A stretch of DNA of 6,753 nt from an uncultured Hyphomicrobiales bacterium. Its GTDB lineage: Bacteria; Pseudomonadota; Alphaproteobacteria; Rhizobiales; CAJQND01. Shown here piece by piece: positions 6,101-6,753 of this stretch. The stretch is taken from contig CAJQND010000257.1 in assembly GCA_905479595.1 (NCBI GenBank), forward strand, positions 1 through 6,753, given 5' to 3'. The translations under genes and the position numbers were made by a program. Below the pieces are notes generated by a model. It had not been told where the DNA came from. It saw only the letters and a list, made by a program, of their open reading frames with translations, and made no database searches. Each line of letters begins with the position of its first letter. Within the stretch, counting starts at the first letter, position 1.

Positions 6101-6753
6101 ATGTCATCCGCATACCGCCAAACTCGGCCTTTTTGGTCGGCTGTTTTGCTTGGCCTTATCGTCCTTTCCCTCTCCTCTGCCATCGCTTCTGCGCAAGCGT
6201 TTAGAAGTGCTCCCGATCTTGCAGTGAAAGTTGTTCCACCACCGAACGGCTGTGCCCTTGGCCAGCCCTGCCGGGTTGGTGTCACGGTTTTCAATCGCGG
6301 TAAGCGACCCTTTAACGGGGTCATCAACATGCTGCAAACTGTGCGTCCCAAACGCGCTACTTTTGAGGCTGGCCGTCAGAGCGGATGGGTTTGCCGGGCG
6401 CAAGGAGCGCGAGCGGGGTGCACCCAAACAACCGGACGTATCCGCCCGGGTGCATCTTCGAATTTCTCACTCACGCTGATCATGCCACGCAACACAGTGC
6501 GCAAGCGGGCTAATTTTTGTGCAGAAATTGACTGGCGTGCACCAGGCGCGATGACAGGCCGCAATCGGATGATGCAGGCCATATTGGCGCGTCGCGGTTT
6601 TCGGATGGACCCACCTGACGGGGTTATCGGCCCACAAACCCGCGCTGCAATTGGTCAATTTCAGTTGCAGAACCGTTTGCCGATCACCGGCGTACCAAAT
6701 AAACGCACCATGCGCGCATTGGTTGGCCGCTGGGGTGTTGGTGATGGCAATGA
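6101..6753 (+). CDS. Exported protein with beta-sandwich-like and peptidoglycan-binding domains (3' end outside window)
   Basis: The frame opens at ATG 6101 and runs to the window edge without a stop (217 complete codons). GGGGAG (6085-6090) precedes the ATG, and an in-frame TAG at 6077 excludes any much longer start. Residues 1-31 form a signal peptide: basic start (YRQTR), hydrophobic stretch 12-28, and a probable cleavage after ASA at 29-31. Residues about 38-148 begin PDLAVKVV and contain VGVTVFNRG, SGWVC, IRPG and a final FCAEIDW. This pattern resembles DUF11/CARDB-like beta-sandwich repeats; its cysteines (51, 57, 98, 107, 140) could form disulfides in the periplasm. Residues about 157-209 match a PG_binding_1 domain, with DGVIGPQTRAAIGQFQ (173-188) and LPITG (193-197). 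It is probably a periplasmic or envelope protein anchored to cell-wall glycan. Any catalytic domain would lie beyond the edge. Export and peptidoglycan binding are well supported; the middle domain is tentative and the role unknown. Confidence 0.85.
   Translation, partial: MSSAYRQTRPFWSAVLLGLIVLSLSSAIASAQAFRSAPDLAVKVVPPPNGCALGQPCRVGVTVFNRGKRPFNGVINMLQTVRPKRATFEAGRQSGWVCRAQGARAGCTQTTGRIRPGASSNFSLTLIMPRNTVRKRANFCAEIDWRAPGAMTGRNRMMQAILARRGFRMDPPDGVIGPQTRAAIGQFQLQNRLPITGVPNKRTMRALVGRWGVGDGN

Noticed and set aside
5922..6227. Open frame of 101 codons in the intergenic region, with its ATG overlapping the stop of a tiny frame (MHQFT, 5905-5922) that has GGGGAGG just upstream
   Set aside because: The leader-like arrangement is attractive, but the translation has no recognisable features, spans candidate promoter elements and overlaps the well-supported exported-protein gene by 127 bases in another frame.

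Overview
This window looks like chromosomal DNA from a Gram-negative proteobacterium, most likely an alphaproteobacterium. That placement is an inference from moderate GC content, from protein sequences that read like alphaproteobacterial fatty-acid and amino-acid catabolic enzymes, and from an exported protein with a Gram-negative-style signal peptide. No species can be named from the sequence alone. There are five protein-coding genes and no RNA genes, CRISPR arrays, transposases or phage genes. Both edges cut through genes.

Positions 1-4738 (+ strand) hold a fatty-acid beta-oxidation cassette. The first gene is the C-terminal half of a FadE-type acyl-CoA dehydrogenase (5' end outside the window). 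It is followed by a FadI-type 3-ketoacyl-CoA thiolase and a FadJ-type enoyl-CoA hydratase/3-hydroxyacyl-CoA dehydrogenase. Together they encode all four steps of one turn of the cycle: dehydrogenation, hydration, second oxidation and thiolysis. The order thiolase-then-multifunctional enzyme, and an extra loop in the thiolase, match the FadIJ/mitochondrial trifunctional type rather than FadBA. The thiolase and multifunctional genes are 11 bases apart, with the downstream ribosome binding site overlapping the upstream stop codon. The thiolase start is unclear: a good Shine-Dalgarno sequence sits before an ATC codon, while the first conventional start (GTG) lies 60 bases further on and has no ribosome binding site.

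Positions 4749-5822 (- strand) encode a leucine/valine/phenylalanine-type amino-acid dehydrogenase, most likely leucine dehydrogenase. It converges on the fad cassette with only 10 bases between stop codons. Branched-chain amino-acid breakdown and beta-oxidation both produce acyl-CoAs and acetyl-CoA, so the neighbourhood is metabolically coherent. Its promoter region contains a perfect 18-bp palindrome directly against a plausible -35 box, at the spacing expected of a class II activator site.

Positions 5823-6100 are a divergent intergenic region with candidate promoters for both flanking genes, several short inverted or direct repeats, and no convincing gene. Positions 6101-6753 (+) begin an exported protein: signal peptide, a cysteine-containing domain resembling a DUF11/CARDB beta-sandwich, then a peptidoglycan-binding domain. 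It runs off the right edge.

Most of the window is ordinary central catabolism. The parts most worth a second look are the fadE/fadI junction, the palindrome upstream of the dehydrogenase, and the exported peptidoglycan-binding protein.
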